Positions 12,623 through 22,197 of a stretch of DNA of 27,123 nt are shown piece after piece. Origin of the DNA: CAZOIA01 sp964579675. GTDB taxonomy: Bacteria > Planctomycetota > Phycisphaerae > UBA1845 > PWPN01. Below the pieces are notes generated by a model. The model ran no database searches, was not told where the DNA came from, and worked only from the letters and a program-made list of their open reading frames with translations. The DNA lies in contig CAZOIA010000060.1 in NCBI GenBank assembly GCA_964579675.1, positions 1 to 27,123 of the forward strand. The letters run 5' to 3'. A program made the position numbers and the translations under genes. Within the stretch, counting starts at the first letter, position 1, and each line of letters begins with the position of its first letter.

Positions 12623-15424
12623 ATGAGAATCTCGAGTACAAAGCCCTGGACAACCTGGGTAATGTGGGCATCGGCGCTGGGCGCGCTGTTGCTGGTGGCG
12701 ACCCCGGTGTTGGCCCAGGAAGTTGAATCGGTCACCCGGCCGACGGGTGGCATTGGCGGCATTCCCGTCTGGTGGTTCATCGCCCCGATTGGGGCCATTG
12801 TCGCCCTCGTCTTCGCCCGCAAGTTCTACCGGGAGGTTAAGGCCTCCAACGAAGGCGATCCCGAGATGATCGAGATCGCCGACCACGTGACCAAAGGGGC
12901 GATGGCCTACCTGAAACGCCAGTACTCCGTAGTGACCGTCGTGTTCATCGTGCTGGCGTGCATCCTGGGATTCATGGCGTTCAAGCTGAAGGTCCAGAAC
13001 GGGATCGTGCCGTTCGCGTTCCTGACCGGCGGGTTTTTCAGCGGTCTGTGCGGCTTCCTGGGCATGAAGACAGCCACCATGGCGAGCAACCGGACGGCCG
13101 CCGGCGCTCGGGAGAGCCTCAACAGCGGCCTTCAGGTGGCGTTTCGAGCCGGTGCCGTCATGGGCCTGGTCGTGGTCGGCTTTGCCCTGATCGATATCAC
13201 CGGGTGGTTTTTGATTCTGTACAGCTTCACCGAGCTGCACCTGTCCACGATCACCGTCATCATGCTGACGTTCGGCATGGGTGCCTCGACGCAGGCGCTG
13301 TTCGCCCGGGTCGGGGGCGGGATCTACACCAAGGCCGCTGACGTCGGGGCGGACCTGGTCGGGAAGGTCGAGGCGGGGATTCCGGAGGACGACCCGCGAA
13401 ACCCTGCCACCATCGCCGACAACGTGGGCGACAACGTCGGCGACGTGGCGGGCATGGGGGCCGACCTGTACGAGTCCTATTGCGGGTCTATCCTGGCCAC
13501 GTCGGCACTGGGCGTGGCCGCGGCGGCCGCTCTGTTCGGCTCGGAGATCAGCGAGGACGGCGCCAAGGCCGCGATCCGGTTCCTCGCCACGCCCATGGTC
13601 CTGGCCGGCGTCGGGATCGGGCTGTCCATTCTGGGAATCTACCTGGTCAAGAGCGAAGAGAAGGCCACCATGGCCGTGCTGATGAAGGCCCTCAACAAGG
13701 GCATCTGGGGCAGCAGCGCCATGATTGCCGTCGCCGCCGGGCTCGTTTGCTGGCTGCTCCTGGGTGGTATCGAGGGTGTGTGCTGGTACGGCGTCTGGGG
13801 CAGCATTCTCAGCGGGCTCATCGGCGGGCTGATCATAGGCTACTCAACTGAGTACTACACCAGCTACGACTACAAGCCCACCCGGGGGATCAGTGCCCAG
13901 GCCATCACCGGGCCGGCGACCCTGATCATCAGCGGTATCGCCGAGGGCATGAAGAGCACCTGGGCGGCGCTGGGGACGATTATCCTGGCCATTTTGCTCT
14001 CGTTCACCTTCGCCGGCGGTGGTCATGAGTTCATGCTGGGCCTGTATGGCGTGGGTATTGCCGCGGTGGGCATGCTCGCCACGCTCGGCATTACGCTCGC
14101 CACCGACGCCTACGGTCCGATCGCCGACAACGCCGGCGGCAACGCCGAGATGACCGGCCAGCAGCCGCACGTCCGTGAGCGCACCGATGCCCTCGACGCG
14201 CTCGGCAACACCACGGCGGCAACCGGCAAGGGTTTTGCGATCGGGTCGGCGGCCCTCACGGCCCTGGCACTGTTGGCCGCCTACCTCGAGGAGGTTCGCT
14301 TCGGACAGCTCTACGAGGCCCGCGATAAGGTGGTGGCGGCTTTCGAGCAGCCCACTCCTGATCAGGCGGTCTACCTGGGATTCGGCAAGTTCGGCACCTG
14401 GAAGGAAGGCGACGGCAAGAAGACTGAGCACTTCGGCGGGTTCATGGCCCTGGGGCTCACTCGCGACATGGAGAGGGAACTCGGGCTTCGGGCCGGCAAG
14501 AAAGTCAGGCTGGGGCCCGAGGGCAACGCCGAGAACGCCTATGTGCGGGAGACCCCGTTCAAGCCCCGCGAGGGTGAGCCGACCAACCTCCACCTGGTCC
14601 CGTCAAAGCGGGCGTCGCTGGACCAGTTCATGAGCTTCTACAACGTCACGCTCATGAACCCCAAGGTCCTGTGCGGGTTGTTCTCGGGCGTACTGCTGGC
14701 GTTTCTGTTCTGCTCGCTCACCATGAAAGCGGTGGGCCGGGCCGCCAACGCGATGATCGTCGAGTGCCGGCGGCAGTTCGAAAAGATCCGCCAGTTCCTC
14801 CGCAATGAGGGCAAGGATGAGGCCTTCGCCCAGAACCCCGACAACTGGCCCAAGAGGGTCACCGTGGACAATCATCAGTACCCGGACTACGCCAACTGCG
14901 TCGCCATCTCGACCGCCGGCGCTCAAAAGGAAATGATCTTCCCGTCGCTGATGGCGATCACGATGCCGGTGGTTGTCGGGCTGGTATTCGGCGTTCCCGG
15001 CGTGATGGGCCTGCTGGCCGGCGGTCTTACCAGCGGGTTCGCGTTGGCGATCTTCATGGCCAACGCCGGGGGGGCCTGGGACAACGCCAAGAAGCTGATC
15101 GAGAAGTTCGGCAAGATCACCGCCCGCCAGATCGTCGACGACCAGGCCGTCCAGCAGACCCTGCCGCCCAGCATCCGGCAAGAGCTGATCACCCGGGCTG
15201 AACGGGCGGTGAGGGCCGGCAAGCCGGATACGCTCATCTACGGCAAGGGCTCGGAAGACCACAAGGCCGGCGTGGTCGGCGACACCGTGGGCGATCCGTT
15301 CAAGGACACTTCCGGGCCGAGCCTGAACATCCTGATCAAGCTGATGAGCATGGTCTCGGTCGTCTTCGCGGGCCTGATCGTCAGGTTCGCCCCGCACATC
15401 AGTGCGGCACTCGGCCTGGGTTAG
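12623..15424 (+). CDS. hppA: K+-dependent-type membrane pyrophosphatase (H+ or Na+ pumping), enlarged
   Basis: 933 residues from ATG 12623, which has GAGGAG about 10 nt upstream and begins with a signal-peptide-like segment ending TPVLAQ. The core is a membrane-integral pyrophosphatase: GADLVGKVE, then DNVGDNVGDVAGMGADLYES from residue 266, ATDAYGPIADNAGGNAEM, and GDTVGDPFKDTSGPSLN near the end. GNTTAATGKG at 528-537 has alanine and glycine where K+-independent enzymes have lysine and threonine, indicating the K+-dependent class. The glutamate in ADLYES on helix 6 is the pattern seen in Na+-pumping and some K+-dependent H+-pumping forms, so the ion cannot be decided. The protein is much longer than the usual 660-800 residues, mainly through about 125 residues between Y554 and N679 and an extra segment near 830-873. 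It couples PPi hydrolysis to ion export. Confidence 0.95.
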   Translation: MRISSTKPWTTWVMWASALGALLLVATPVLAQEVESVTRPTGGIGGIPVWWFIAPIGAIVALVFARKFYREVKASNEGDPEMIEIADHVTKGAMAYLKRQYSVVTVVFIVLACILGFMAFKLKVQNGIVPFAFLTGGFFSGLCGFLGMKTATMASNRTAAGARESLNSGLQVAFRAGAVMGLVVVGFALIDITGWFLILYSFTELHLSTITVIMLTFGMGASTQALFARVGGGIYTKAADVGADLVGKVEAGIPEDDPRNPATIADNVGDNVGDVAGMGADLYESYCGSILATSALGVAAAAALFGSEISEDGAKAAIRFLATPMVLAGVGIGLSILGIYLVKSEEKATMAVLMKALNKGIWGSSAMIAVAAGLVCWLLLGGIEGVCWYGVWGSILSGLIGGLIIGYSTEYYTSYDYKPTRGISAQAITGPATLIISGIAEGMKSTWAALGTIILAILLSFTFAGGGHEFMLGLYGVGIAAVGMLATLGITLATDAYGPIADNAGGNAEMTGQQPHVRERTDALDALGNTTAATGKGFAIGSAALTALALLAAYLEEVRFGQLYEARDKVVAAFEQPTPDQAVYLGFGKFGTWKEGDGKKTEHFGGFMALGLTRDMERELGLRAGKKVRLGPEGNAENAYVRETPFKPREGEPTNLHLVPSKRASLDQFMSFYNVTLMNPKVLCGLFSGVLLAFLFCSLTMKAVGRAANAMIVECRRQFEKIRQFLRNEGKDEAFAQNPDNWPKRVTVDNHQYPDYANCVAISTAGAQKEMIFPSLMAITMPVVVGLVFGVPGVMGLLAGGLTSGFALAIFMANAGGAWDNAKKLIEKFGKITARQIVDDQAVQQTLPPSIRQELITRAERAVRAGKPDTLIYGKGSEDHKAGVVGDTVGDPFKDTSGPSLNILIKLMSMVSVVFAGLIVRFAPHISAALGLG

Positions 15425-15442
15425 ACAAGCGTCCGCTTCTGT

Positions 15443-17404
15443 TCACGTTCGCTTGAATTGCCGTTCGAGGTCACGGAGGGTCAGGCGAAGTGAGGTCGGG
15501 CGGCCGTGGGGGCAACTGCTCGACCGCTCGACGCGGTGGCGCTGGACCATCAGGGCCCGGATCTCCGGCGGCGAGAGGGGATCGCCAGCTTTGACCGCCG
15601 CCTTGCAGGCCATCATGCTGAGCAGGTCGTTGGTCAACATCTCCGTTGACGCGGGGGCCGACCGCACGGCAAATCGATCCAGCAGGTCGCGAAGGAATTC
15701 GAGCACTCGCTCGGGCTTGAGCAGCGTCGGGGCGGCATGGACAGCCAGCGTGCTGGGCCCATAGGGTGTCAGCTCGAACCCGAGCTGCTTGAGCACCTCG
15801 GCATGCGTGTCGATAACCGCGACCTGATCGGGTGAGATGTCGATCGTTTCGGGGATCAGCATCCGCTGGGATTCGAGCGGCCCCCGCGAGAACTGCTCGG
15901 CGACCTGTTCGAATAGGATACGCTCGTGCAACGCATGTTGATCGACGATGATCAATCCGTCCGCGGTCTCGGCGATCAGGTAGGAGCGGTGGACCTGGAT
16001 AACATTGTCGCAGGCCAGAGGCTCCGCGTGGGCGTTTGGCTCATCGCCGGCCGGCGTGGGAACCAGATCCCGCGGTTCAAGAGGCACGGGTGCGGGCGGC
16101 TGGGGCGGGGACGCCTGGCCTGACGTGCCTGCCGGAACGCCGCCGCCGGGGAAGCCGGCTCGCGGGCTGCCGGGCGTCGGCTTGGAGCGTTTGAAGAAAT
16201 CGGCGATCGACTCGCGGATCTGCCGGCGCCGGCGCTCGGCCAGATCCGTGTCCGAGGCCGGGCCGGTGCCTCCCGGAACCGCGGAATCGCAGGAACCGTC
16301 GCGCGTCGGGGCGAAACCGGCCCCCGCGGAGCTACGGACCTTCTCATCAGGCCGCTCACGGCCCTTGGTCCTGCCTCGGGAATCGCTGCCGGGAGTCTGA
16401 AGCTCCGGCGTGAGGTCCGCGTTGAGGAACCGATCGCGCAGGGCCGACAGGACCTGCGAGTACAGAGCATTCGAGTCTCGCCAGCGCACCTCGACCTTGG
16501 TCGGATGGACGTTGACGTCCACCGCGGCCGGATCAATCTCCAGGGAAACGAAGACGACCGGGTAACGATGGCCCTCGATCAGCCCGCGATAGGCCTCGCG
16601 AACCGCGTGGGTAACAAAGCGATCACGGATGTATCGCCCGTTGAGGAAGACGTATTGCCACTTGCCGCTGGATCGGCTTTCGGCGGGGGGAGCGGCGTAG
16701 CCGTGGATTTTCAGTCCCCGTTCGTCGCGTGACACCTCGAGCAGGGCATCGGCGAGGTCCCGGCCGTAGAAGTCGGCGATCCGCGAACGCATGCCCTCGG
16801 CCGGGCGCAGGTGATGCACGACCCGATCGTTGTGCGTGAGGCGGAACTCGACCCGCGGATGGACCAGGGCGATGCGGGCAAGCTGCTCTGTGACGTGTCC
16901 CAATTCGGTCTGGGCGGTCCGGAGGAACTTCTGCCGGGCCGGCACGTTGAAGAACAGCTCACGCACCTCGACCGTGGTTCCCGGGGGTCCACTGGCAACC
17001 GTCACCGATCCCATCCGGTCGGCGACTACCCGCACCTCGCACGCTTCATCCGACGAGGCTTGCCGCGAGACGATCCGCAACTGCGAGATGGCGCTGATGC
17101 TCGCCAATGCCTCGCCGCGGAACCCCATCGTACGGATGCCGAACAGGTCCTCCTCACGGCGGATCTTGCTCGTCGCGTGCGACTGAACGCACAGGGCAAG
17201 GTCGTCGCTATCCATCCCGGGCCCGTCATCGACGACGCGAATGAGCCGGCGTCCGCCCTGCTCGAGGGCAATCTCGATCCGCCCGGCGCCGGCGTCGATG
17301 CTGTTCTCCACCAGCTCCTTCACCACGCTTGCGGGCCGCTCTACCACCTCACCGGCGGCAATCTTGTTCACTAGCAGATCGGGTAGCAGTTGAATCTCAG
17401 GCAC
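15443..17404 (-). CDS. mutL: DNA mismatch repair protein MutL, endonuclease type
   Basis: 653 residues from a GTG at 17404. Longer readings from the TTG at 17476 would start on the -35 box of a promoter, so they are rejected, although no clear Shine-Dalgarno precedes the GTG. The N-terminal GHKL ATPase is complete: KIAAGEVVERP, ELVENSIDAGA, DDGPGM, TMGFRGEALASIS. The transducer domain includes FLNGRYIRD and VDVNVHPTKVEVR. A low-complexity linker (about 330-465, rich in P, G, R) follows. The C-terminal dimerisation domain has DQHALHERILFE at 488-499, matching the metal-binding nicking motif DQHA(X)2E(X)4E, plus ACKAAVKAG and CPHGRP. It should therefore nick the daughter strand itself, as in bacteria lacking MutH. 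The gene converges on hppA with 18 nt between stop codons. No mutS is in the window. Confidence 0.96.
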   Translation of the reverse strand: MPEIQLLPDLLVNKIAAGEVVERPASVVKELVENSIDAGAGRIEIALEQGGRRLIRVVDDGPGMDSDDLALCVQSHATSKIRREEDLFGIRTMGFRGEALASISAISQLRIVSRQASSDEACEVRVVADRMGSVTVASGPPGTTVEVRELFFNVPARQKFLRTAQTELGHVTEQLARIALVHPRVEFRLTHNDRVVHHLRPAEGMRSRIADFYGRDLADALLEVSRDERGLKIHGYAAPPAESRSSGKWQYVFLNGRYIRDRFVTHAVREAYRGLIEGHRYPVVFVSLEIDPAAVDVNVHPTKVEVRWRDSNALYSQVLSALRDRFLNADLTPELQTPGSDSRGRTKGRERPDEKVRSSAGAGFAPTRDGSCDSAVPGGTGPASDTDLAERRRRQIRESIADFFKRSKPTPGSPRAGFPGGGVPAGTSGQASPPQPPAPVPLEPRDLVPTPAGDEPNAHAEPLACDNVIQVHRSYLIAETADGLIIVDQHALHERILFEQVAEQFSRGPLESQRMLIPETIDISPDQVAVIDTHAEVLKQLGFELTPYGPSTLAVHAAPTLLKPERVLEFLRDLLDRFAVRSAPASTEMLTNDLLSMMACKAAVKAGDPLSPPEIRALMVQRHRVERSSSCPHGRPTSLRLTLRDLERQFKRT

Positions 17405-17448
17405 GGCGGCACCGGTTCGCGCGCGGTCGGAGGACGAAACCGGGGTCG

Positions 17449-17476
17449 AGTATAGTCCCCCGGAAATACGGGTCAA
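17449..17476 (-). promoter_or_regulatory. Sigma-70-like promoter for mutL
   Basis: On the minus strand TTGACC (17476-17471), a 16-nt spacer and TATACT (17454-17449). Five of six bases match at each box. Transcription would begin near 17442, leaving a leader of about 38 nt before the GTG start. Confidence 0.6.
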
Positions 17477-17616
17477 ACCGATCGGCCGGTCCGAGCCTCG
17501 TCAATCGGCTGCGGCGACCGGAGCGAGTACCTGCTGGGCCGCGCCCCTGGCTTCGCCCGACGTGCGCAGAAGTCGAGCCATCATCGAGGCCGCCCGGAGC
17601 TACCAGATGCACGGTT

Positions 17617-18783
17617 TCAAACTTCGGGAATGTGCAGGTCCCCGGGCCCGATCGCAATGGGCATCCCCGCACGTATGGACTCCAGCAGCTTCAGCGCGAT
17701 TCGCGTGACGATCATCGCGTCAGCAGCATCGCAGGGGTTCTCGCCGCGGCCCTCGACACAATCAAGGAAACGGTCCAGGTGGGCGGCATGGCCCTTGTTC
17801 GGCGAAATGAACTTTGGCCGGGCACCCGTTCTGCGGGCCTCCTCGACAGCGGCGGTCACCGCGCGGTGAAAACCCTCGATGCCCCGATCCTCGCAGCTTC
17901 CGGTCTTGTCCATGAACGGATAGGTCCTGCGGAACGGCTCATCAACCAGGCCGCGCTGCCGGAGTTCCACATGGTGGTCAACCACGAGCGTGACGTGGTT
18001 GGCCGAGATCTCAAACAGCTCCTTGGGCGAGTCGAAGTGACCGGCAAGCGTATGCTGAATCGTCGCCAGCGAACCGTCCTGGAACCGAATGATCAAGGTG
18101 AAATTCCCTCTGGCCGAACCCTCGGCGAAGACACTCGTCGGCGGCGAGGGGTTGAACCACAAGGCGACGTCGATGAAGTGAACCATCTCTGCGAAAAGGA
18201 TTCCCTGCGGGTCGGAGAAGATCCAATCCTTCCAGCTCCTGCAATCGTCGTTCACCCGGATCAGCATCTGGATCTGCCGCTCCTCAGGCACGGGCTCTCG
18301 CCGTCCCCCGCCGCTGCGGTCCACCGATGGCAGCCAGCCGACGTTTCCCCGGATCACCTTGTCGAGCAACCGTTTCAGGTCCCGGATGGCCGGGCTCGAA
18401 CGCCGGTTGTGGCCCACGCACACGGGGAGGCCCGTCTGCCGAACGGCGCGGACGATTTCCAGCATCTCCGCCTCCGAGTCGGCAAGAGGTTTCTCGACGT
18501 ACACCGGCTTGCCGGCTGCGAGCGCGGGTACGATCAGTTCACCGCGAAGACCCGTGTGCGTAGCCAGCACGATCAGGTCAATGCTCGGATCGTCGATAAG
18601 CTCATGCCAATCGACGACGGCCCGCACGGCTCCGAACCGCCGGCGGCACTCCTCGGCCGCTTCCGGGTCAACGTCACAAGCTGCCACCAACTCCGCTCTA
18701 GGGTTGGCGAGGATGTTCGGTAAATGCCAGCCGCGGGCGAAAGACCCGCAACCCACGACCGCTATCCGGTGGACTCTTTCCAT
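17617..18783 (-). CDS. Gfo/Idh/MocA family oxidoreductase
   Basis: 388 residues from ATG 18783, preceded by GGGGAG. Open frame extends further upstream but without protein character. The N-terminal Rossmann fold begins IAVVGCGSFARGWHLPN (residues 7-23), with the cofactor acidic residue in ACDVDP. VEKPLAD at 96-102 holds the family lysine (K98) and GHNRRSSPAI follows. The C-terminal alpha/beta substrate domain has MVHFIDVALWF with H202. Such enzymes oxidise or reduce sugars, inositols and amino sugars with NAD(P), in the cytosol; substrate cannot be read from the sequence. There is no Tat signal, unlike many secreted planctomycete members. It is transcribed divergently from the phosphodiester glycosidase across 177 nt, a layout that suggests joint control, and both sit beside a fucosidase/hexosaminidase operon. 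Confidence 0.9.
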   Translation of the reverse strand: MERVHRIAVVGCGSFARGWHLPNILANPRAELVAACDVDPEAAEECRRRFGAVRAVVDWHELIDDPSIDLIVLATHTGLRGELIVPALAAGKPVYVEKPLADSEAEMLEIVRAVRQTGLPVCVGHNRRSSPAIRDLKRLLDKVIRGNVGWLPSVDRSGGGRREPVPEERQIQMLIRVNDDCRSWKDWIFSDPQGILFAEMVHFIDVALWFNPSPPTSVFAEGSARGNFTLIIRFQDGSLATIQHTLAGHFDSPKELFEISANHVTLVVDHHVELRQRGLVDEPFRRTYPFMDKTGSCEDRGIEGFHRAVTAAVEEARRTGARPKFISPNKGHAAHLDRFLDCVEGRGENPCDAADAMIVTRIALKLLESIRAGMPIAIGPGDLHIPEV

Positions 18784-18960
18784 CCGCGCTCCCCTTGAAC
18801 CGGGTAAGTGGTCGTATGTACCCACTCGTTTCTCCCTGCCCGGTCTTTCGGTGGGAGACCATGCTTTCGCCACCGACATGCCGCCGGTATCATCGTATCG
18901 ATCGTACGGGTATGAATCTCGCAAGGCAACCTTTTGTCGATCGTCTCGGAGAACCAGACC

Positions 18961-20409
18961 ATGAAACGTGGGCGCATCGCGTGTATAGCCGTTGTCATTG
19001 CCCTCGCCGCTGCCGTCACCCGCGCACAATGGAAGCCCATCGCCCCCGGCATCGATTATCAGGAGTCCCGTCTCGACGGTCCCACGATGGTCTACGTGGC
19101 CCGGGCCGACCGCGCAAAGAAGAACTGGCTGATCGACACTTGCATCGGCCAGGGCACGCTGAAGAGCGGGCGCGAGACGGTCAGCCAACTGGCGGCACGC
19201 GCGGACGGCTCCGTCAACTTCCGCGGCGAGCGGTACGACGTCAAGGTGGCCGTCAATGGCGACTACTTCAGCTTCAAGACGGGCCAATCCGCCAGTGGAC
19301 AGATCACTTCAGGCTGGTTCGCCAAGCGCTTCCTTGACTACTCGGGAGGCAGCGGGTTCGTCTGGCGATCGGATCGGCGGGCTTTTCTCGGGGGCAACGT
19401 GAGAAACGGCAAGCAGCGGCAGCGCGTGGTTTTCGCGGATTCAGCCGACATGAGGATCTCGAACCTCAACACGGCACGCGGGCCCGGCGAGCTCGTCCTC
19501 TACACGCCCCACTATGCGGACACGACCGGCACCGGCCGCGATGGCGTTGAGGTCCTGGTTCGCGTGTCTCGGCCCGTGGGCGTGACGCCGAAAGCCGATC
19601 CGGTGAGAGGCAAGATCGTGGAGGTGCGGAAACAGGCAGGCTCCACGCCGCTGCCATTCGACCACGTCGTGCTCTCGGGAAACGGCCGCGCCTCGCACAC
19701 GTTGCTCGAACATGCAAAGGTCGGCCAGGAGCTGCGCATCGAGCTGGGAGTTAAGGACTACGGCTCCGAGGTGGTGCCTCCCGGGGACTGGCGCCAGGCC
19801 TACGCGAGTCTCGGTGGGCATTTCTACTGCGTCACCGCCGGTAAGGTGCCCGCGGATCGGTGGGAGCGCAAGGGCAAGCCCGGCGCAGTCGATCGGCACC
19901 CGCGAACGGCGGTCGCCATGAATGATCACTACGTCTACTTGGTCGTCGTAGACGGCCGGTCCGACAAGAGCATAGGGATGACCATCACCGAGCTGGGCCG
20001 TTTCTGTCTGGAACACCTGTCGGCAACCGAGGCGATCGCCCAGGACGGTGGAGGATCCTCCACGATGTGGGTGGAGGGTAAGGTGATGAACGTCCCCTCC
20101 GACCGCGGGAAGGAACGGCCCGTTGCCAACGGCTACATCCTGGCGATCGTTCACGGGCCGGAGAAGTCAACGTCCTTCTCGGCCGGACAGGGCTTCCGAA
20201 CGAGGGGCGACACGGAATTGAGGCTGGGGCCGGGGACGAATTACGCCGTCGCGGGACGTGTCTCCGCCGGGCAAGCGGGTCTGATCGTTGCGCATCGACT
20301 CAACGGTATCCGGGCCAAGAAGGCCAACTGGTGGAAGTGCCGGTTGAACGACCTGGCGGGTTGGATGCCCGAGAAGAAGCTGGCGGCATTGCAGGCCGGC
20401 GGGAGGTGA
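18961..20409 (+). CDS. Secreted phosphodiester glycosidase (NAGPA domain) with SH3-like tail
   Basis: 482 residues. ATG 18961 follows GGAG and starts a clear signal peptide (KRGRIACIAVVIALAAAVTRA, cleavage after about residue 22). The central part, to about residue 395, is a NAGPA/phosphodiester-glycosidase (formerly DUF2233) domain: VAVNGDYFSF, HPRTAVAMNDHYVYLVVVDGRS and the hallmark QDGGGSSTMWVEG around residue 362, then VANGYILAI. The mammalian member removes GlcNAc from a mannose phosphodiester; bacterial members are thought to act on envelope or exopolysaccharide sugar phosphodiesters. Residues about 410-475 look like a bacterial SH3 domain (ELRLGPGTNYAVAGRVSAGQ, WWKCRLNDLAGWMPEKKL), which usually binds cell-wall or surface polymer. 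It converges on the symporter gene with 20 nt between stops. Confidence 0.9.
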   Translation: MKRGRIACIAVVIALAAAVTRAQWKPIAPGIDYQESRLDGPTMVYVARADRAKKNWLIDTCIGQGTLKSGRETVSQLAARADGSVNFRGERYDVKVAVNGDYFSFKTGQSASGQITSGWFAKRFLDYSGGSGFVWRSDRRAFLGGNVRNGKQRQRVVFADSADMRISNLNTARGPGELVLYTPHYADTTGTGRDGVEVLVRVSRPVGVTPKADPVRGKIVEVRKQAGSTPLPFDHVVLSGNGRASHTLLEHAKVGQELRIELGVKDYGSEVVPPGDWRQAYASLGGHFYCVTAGKVPADRWERKGKPGAVDRHPRTAVAMNDHYVYLVVVDGRSDKSIGMTITELGRFCLEHLSATEAIAQDGGGSSTMWVEGKVMNVPSDRGKERPVANGYILAIVHGPEKSTSFSAGQGFRTRGDTELRLGPGTNYAVAGRVSAGQAGLIVAHRLNGIRAKKANWWKCRLNDLAGWMPEKKLAALQAGGR

Positions 20410-20429
20410 ACCGGCTGGGCCATCGGCCA

Positions 20430-22181
20430 TCAGGCCCCGATTCGAACCAGGACGCACACGAGAGCGATCAGGGTCGCGACCAGCCCCCACGCGAGGAAGA
20501 ACCCACTCAGTCCGCGGGGCGTCGGACGTTGGATCTCAAAGTCGTGATGGTCGATGAGCTTGCGTTGCGGACCGGGGGAGGCACCCCTGGGAAGGGTAAG
20601 CGGGGCCTCGATCACTTCGCCCGGCTGAACCGGCGTCCGCAGTACACTGTAGAAGCGGTCGAGTTGCTCCGCGTCGGGGGCACGGGTCAGCAGGCTGACC
20701 ACGACCATAACGATCGCCCCGGCCGCCAGGTACAGCACCATCTGTCGAGGCAGGTGCAACTCGTCGGCGTGCTGCGTGAAGAGCAGAAAGCCGGCATGCA
20801 CGCGTGCCCAGTCAACGAACCAATCCTGCGACGTCACGTAAACCACGGCGAAAGTGGTAAGGGTGGAGCACCAGACCGCCGCCGCCGTGGCCCGCCGCCA
20901 GAAGAGCCCGGCCCAGAATGCGATGCCCATCATGGCGGGCACCTTCCAGAGCAGTTCGAGCCCCTGGATGACGTTCTCGAGGGCGTAGGCGATGAGGACG
21001 CCTCCGGCCACGGTCAGGACCGCGGCCACCCGTCCCACGCCGACGTAGTGCCGCTGCGATTCATGCGGGGCGATGAAGGGCCGGTAGATGTTCTGGGTGA
21101 ACAGGGCCGAGCACGTGATCATGAAGGCATCACAGGAGCTCATGATCGAGGCGAGAAGGGCGGCGATAAATATCCCGATCAGGCCCGGCATCATCTGAGG
21201 CAGGAGGTCGTGGGCGATGAGGCCGAAGCATTGATCGCTCTCCTTGGTCAGGCCCGGGTAGGCGGCGATGGCGTACATGCCGAGCAGCGTCCAGGCGATG
21301 GTGCAGACCCGCTTGATCATGCTGCCGTAGACGCTGCCGATCTGTGATTCACGTTCCGTCTTGACGGCACCGGAGATGGGCATGACATGGGGCTGGGTGA
21401 CGATGCCGATCAGAGCATTGATCACGATCATCGCGATGTAGAAGTAGCCGATCTCCCCGGGAGACGCGAGGCTCCAGATCTTCTCCGGATCGGGGACGTG
21501 GCCGGCGGGGTCGGCCCCCTGCATCGCGTGAATCGTCCTGGCGACGCCTTCGTGCAACCCACTGAACCCGCCGATCCGGTAAAGGGCGAACGGAAGCAGG
21601 ACGAAGGAGAACACGATGGTCAGCAGGCCCTGCACGAAATCAGTCACGATGGCGGCGGCAAGCCCGCCCACCACGCCATAGGCCACAAACATGATCGTCA
21701 TCCACACGATTGCCCATCCTTCGCTGACCTGCCCCCCGGTGACTGCCCGGATCACCGCCCCCGAGCCCTTGAGCATCACACCGATGGCGACCATCATGTT
21801 GCCGATGCCGACGAGGACGTAGAGCGTGGCCACTCCGCGACTGTAACGCGCCTCGAAGTAATCGCCGGTGGTGATGGCGCGACATCGCCGGAGGATCGGT
21901 GCGATCCACCAGTTGAACGGTGTTACGAACAGATAGAGCCATTGATACCAGATGCCCGACATGCCTGAGGTGTACGTCTTGGCTACCACGCTGACCGCCT
22001 GATCGGAGTGCGTGCCCGCGCCGAACACGCTGAAGATCCCCAGCAGCTTGCCGAAACGACGCCCGCCAACGAAGTAGTCGGTCGAGTTCTTGATCGTCTT
22101 GCCCATCCAGACCCCGAGGGCCGTTATGCCCAGCAGATAGACGGCCAGAGTGATGAGGTCGACGATCTCGAGTCCGAACAT
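20430..22181 (-). CDS. Sodium:solute symporter (SSS family)
   Basis: 583 residues from ATG 22181, with GGAG 7 nt upstream; the start lies 16 nt after the stop of the GH29 gene, so it is the last gene of the operon. Many membrane helices are visible. SSS features include DYFVGGRRFGKLLGIFSVFGAGTHSD near the N-terminus, TTGDYFEARYSRG, and a helix with GLIGIFIAALLASIMSSCDAFMITCSALFTQNIYRP, where the consecutive serines are typical of the second Na+ site. The family imports sugars, carboxylates or amino acids with Na+. Position behind two glycosidases argues for uptake of a released monosaccharide such as fucose or a hexosamine, but the substrate is not determined by sequence. A membrane pyrophosphatase in the window could contribute to the ion gradient if it pumps Na+. 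Confidence 0.92.
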   Translation of the reverse strand: MFGLEIVDLITLAVYLLGITALGVWMGKTIKNSTDYFVGGRRFGKLLGIFSVFGAGTHSDQAVSVVAKTYTSGMSGIWYQWLYLFVTPFNWWIAPILRRCRAITTGDYFEARYSRGVATLYVLVGIGNMMVAIGVMLKGSGAVIRAVTGGQVSEGWAIVWMTIMFVAYGVVGGLAAAIVTDFVQGLLTIVFSFVLLPFALYRIGGFSGLHEGVARTIHAMQGADPAGHVPDPEKIWSLASPGEIGYFYIAMIVINALIGIVTQPHVMPISGAVKTERESQIGSVYGSMIKRVCTIAWTLLGMYAIAAYPGLTKESDQCFGLIAHDLLPQMMPGLIGIFIAALLASIMSSCDAFMITCSALFTQNIYRPFIAPHESQRHYVGVGRVAAVLTVAGGVLIAYALENVIQGLELLWKVPAMMGIAFWAGLFWRRATAAAVWCSTLTTFAVVYVTSQDWFVDWARVHAGFLLFTQHADELHLPRQMVLYLAAGAIVMVVVSLLTRAPDAEQLDRFYSVLRTPVQPGEVIEAPLTLPRGASPGPQRKLIDHHDFEIQRPTPRGLSGFFLAWGLVATLIALVCVLVRIGA

Positions 22182-22197
22182 CGTTTGACTCCAGGCC

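Noticed and set aside
20410..20440. A bidirectional terminator between the convergent NAGPA and symporter genes
   Set aside because: GGGCC and GGCCC could pair (5 bp, loop 11) but the stem is short, overlaps the symporter coding end and has no T-tract.
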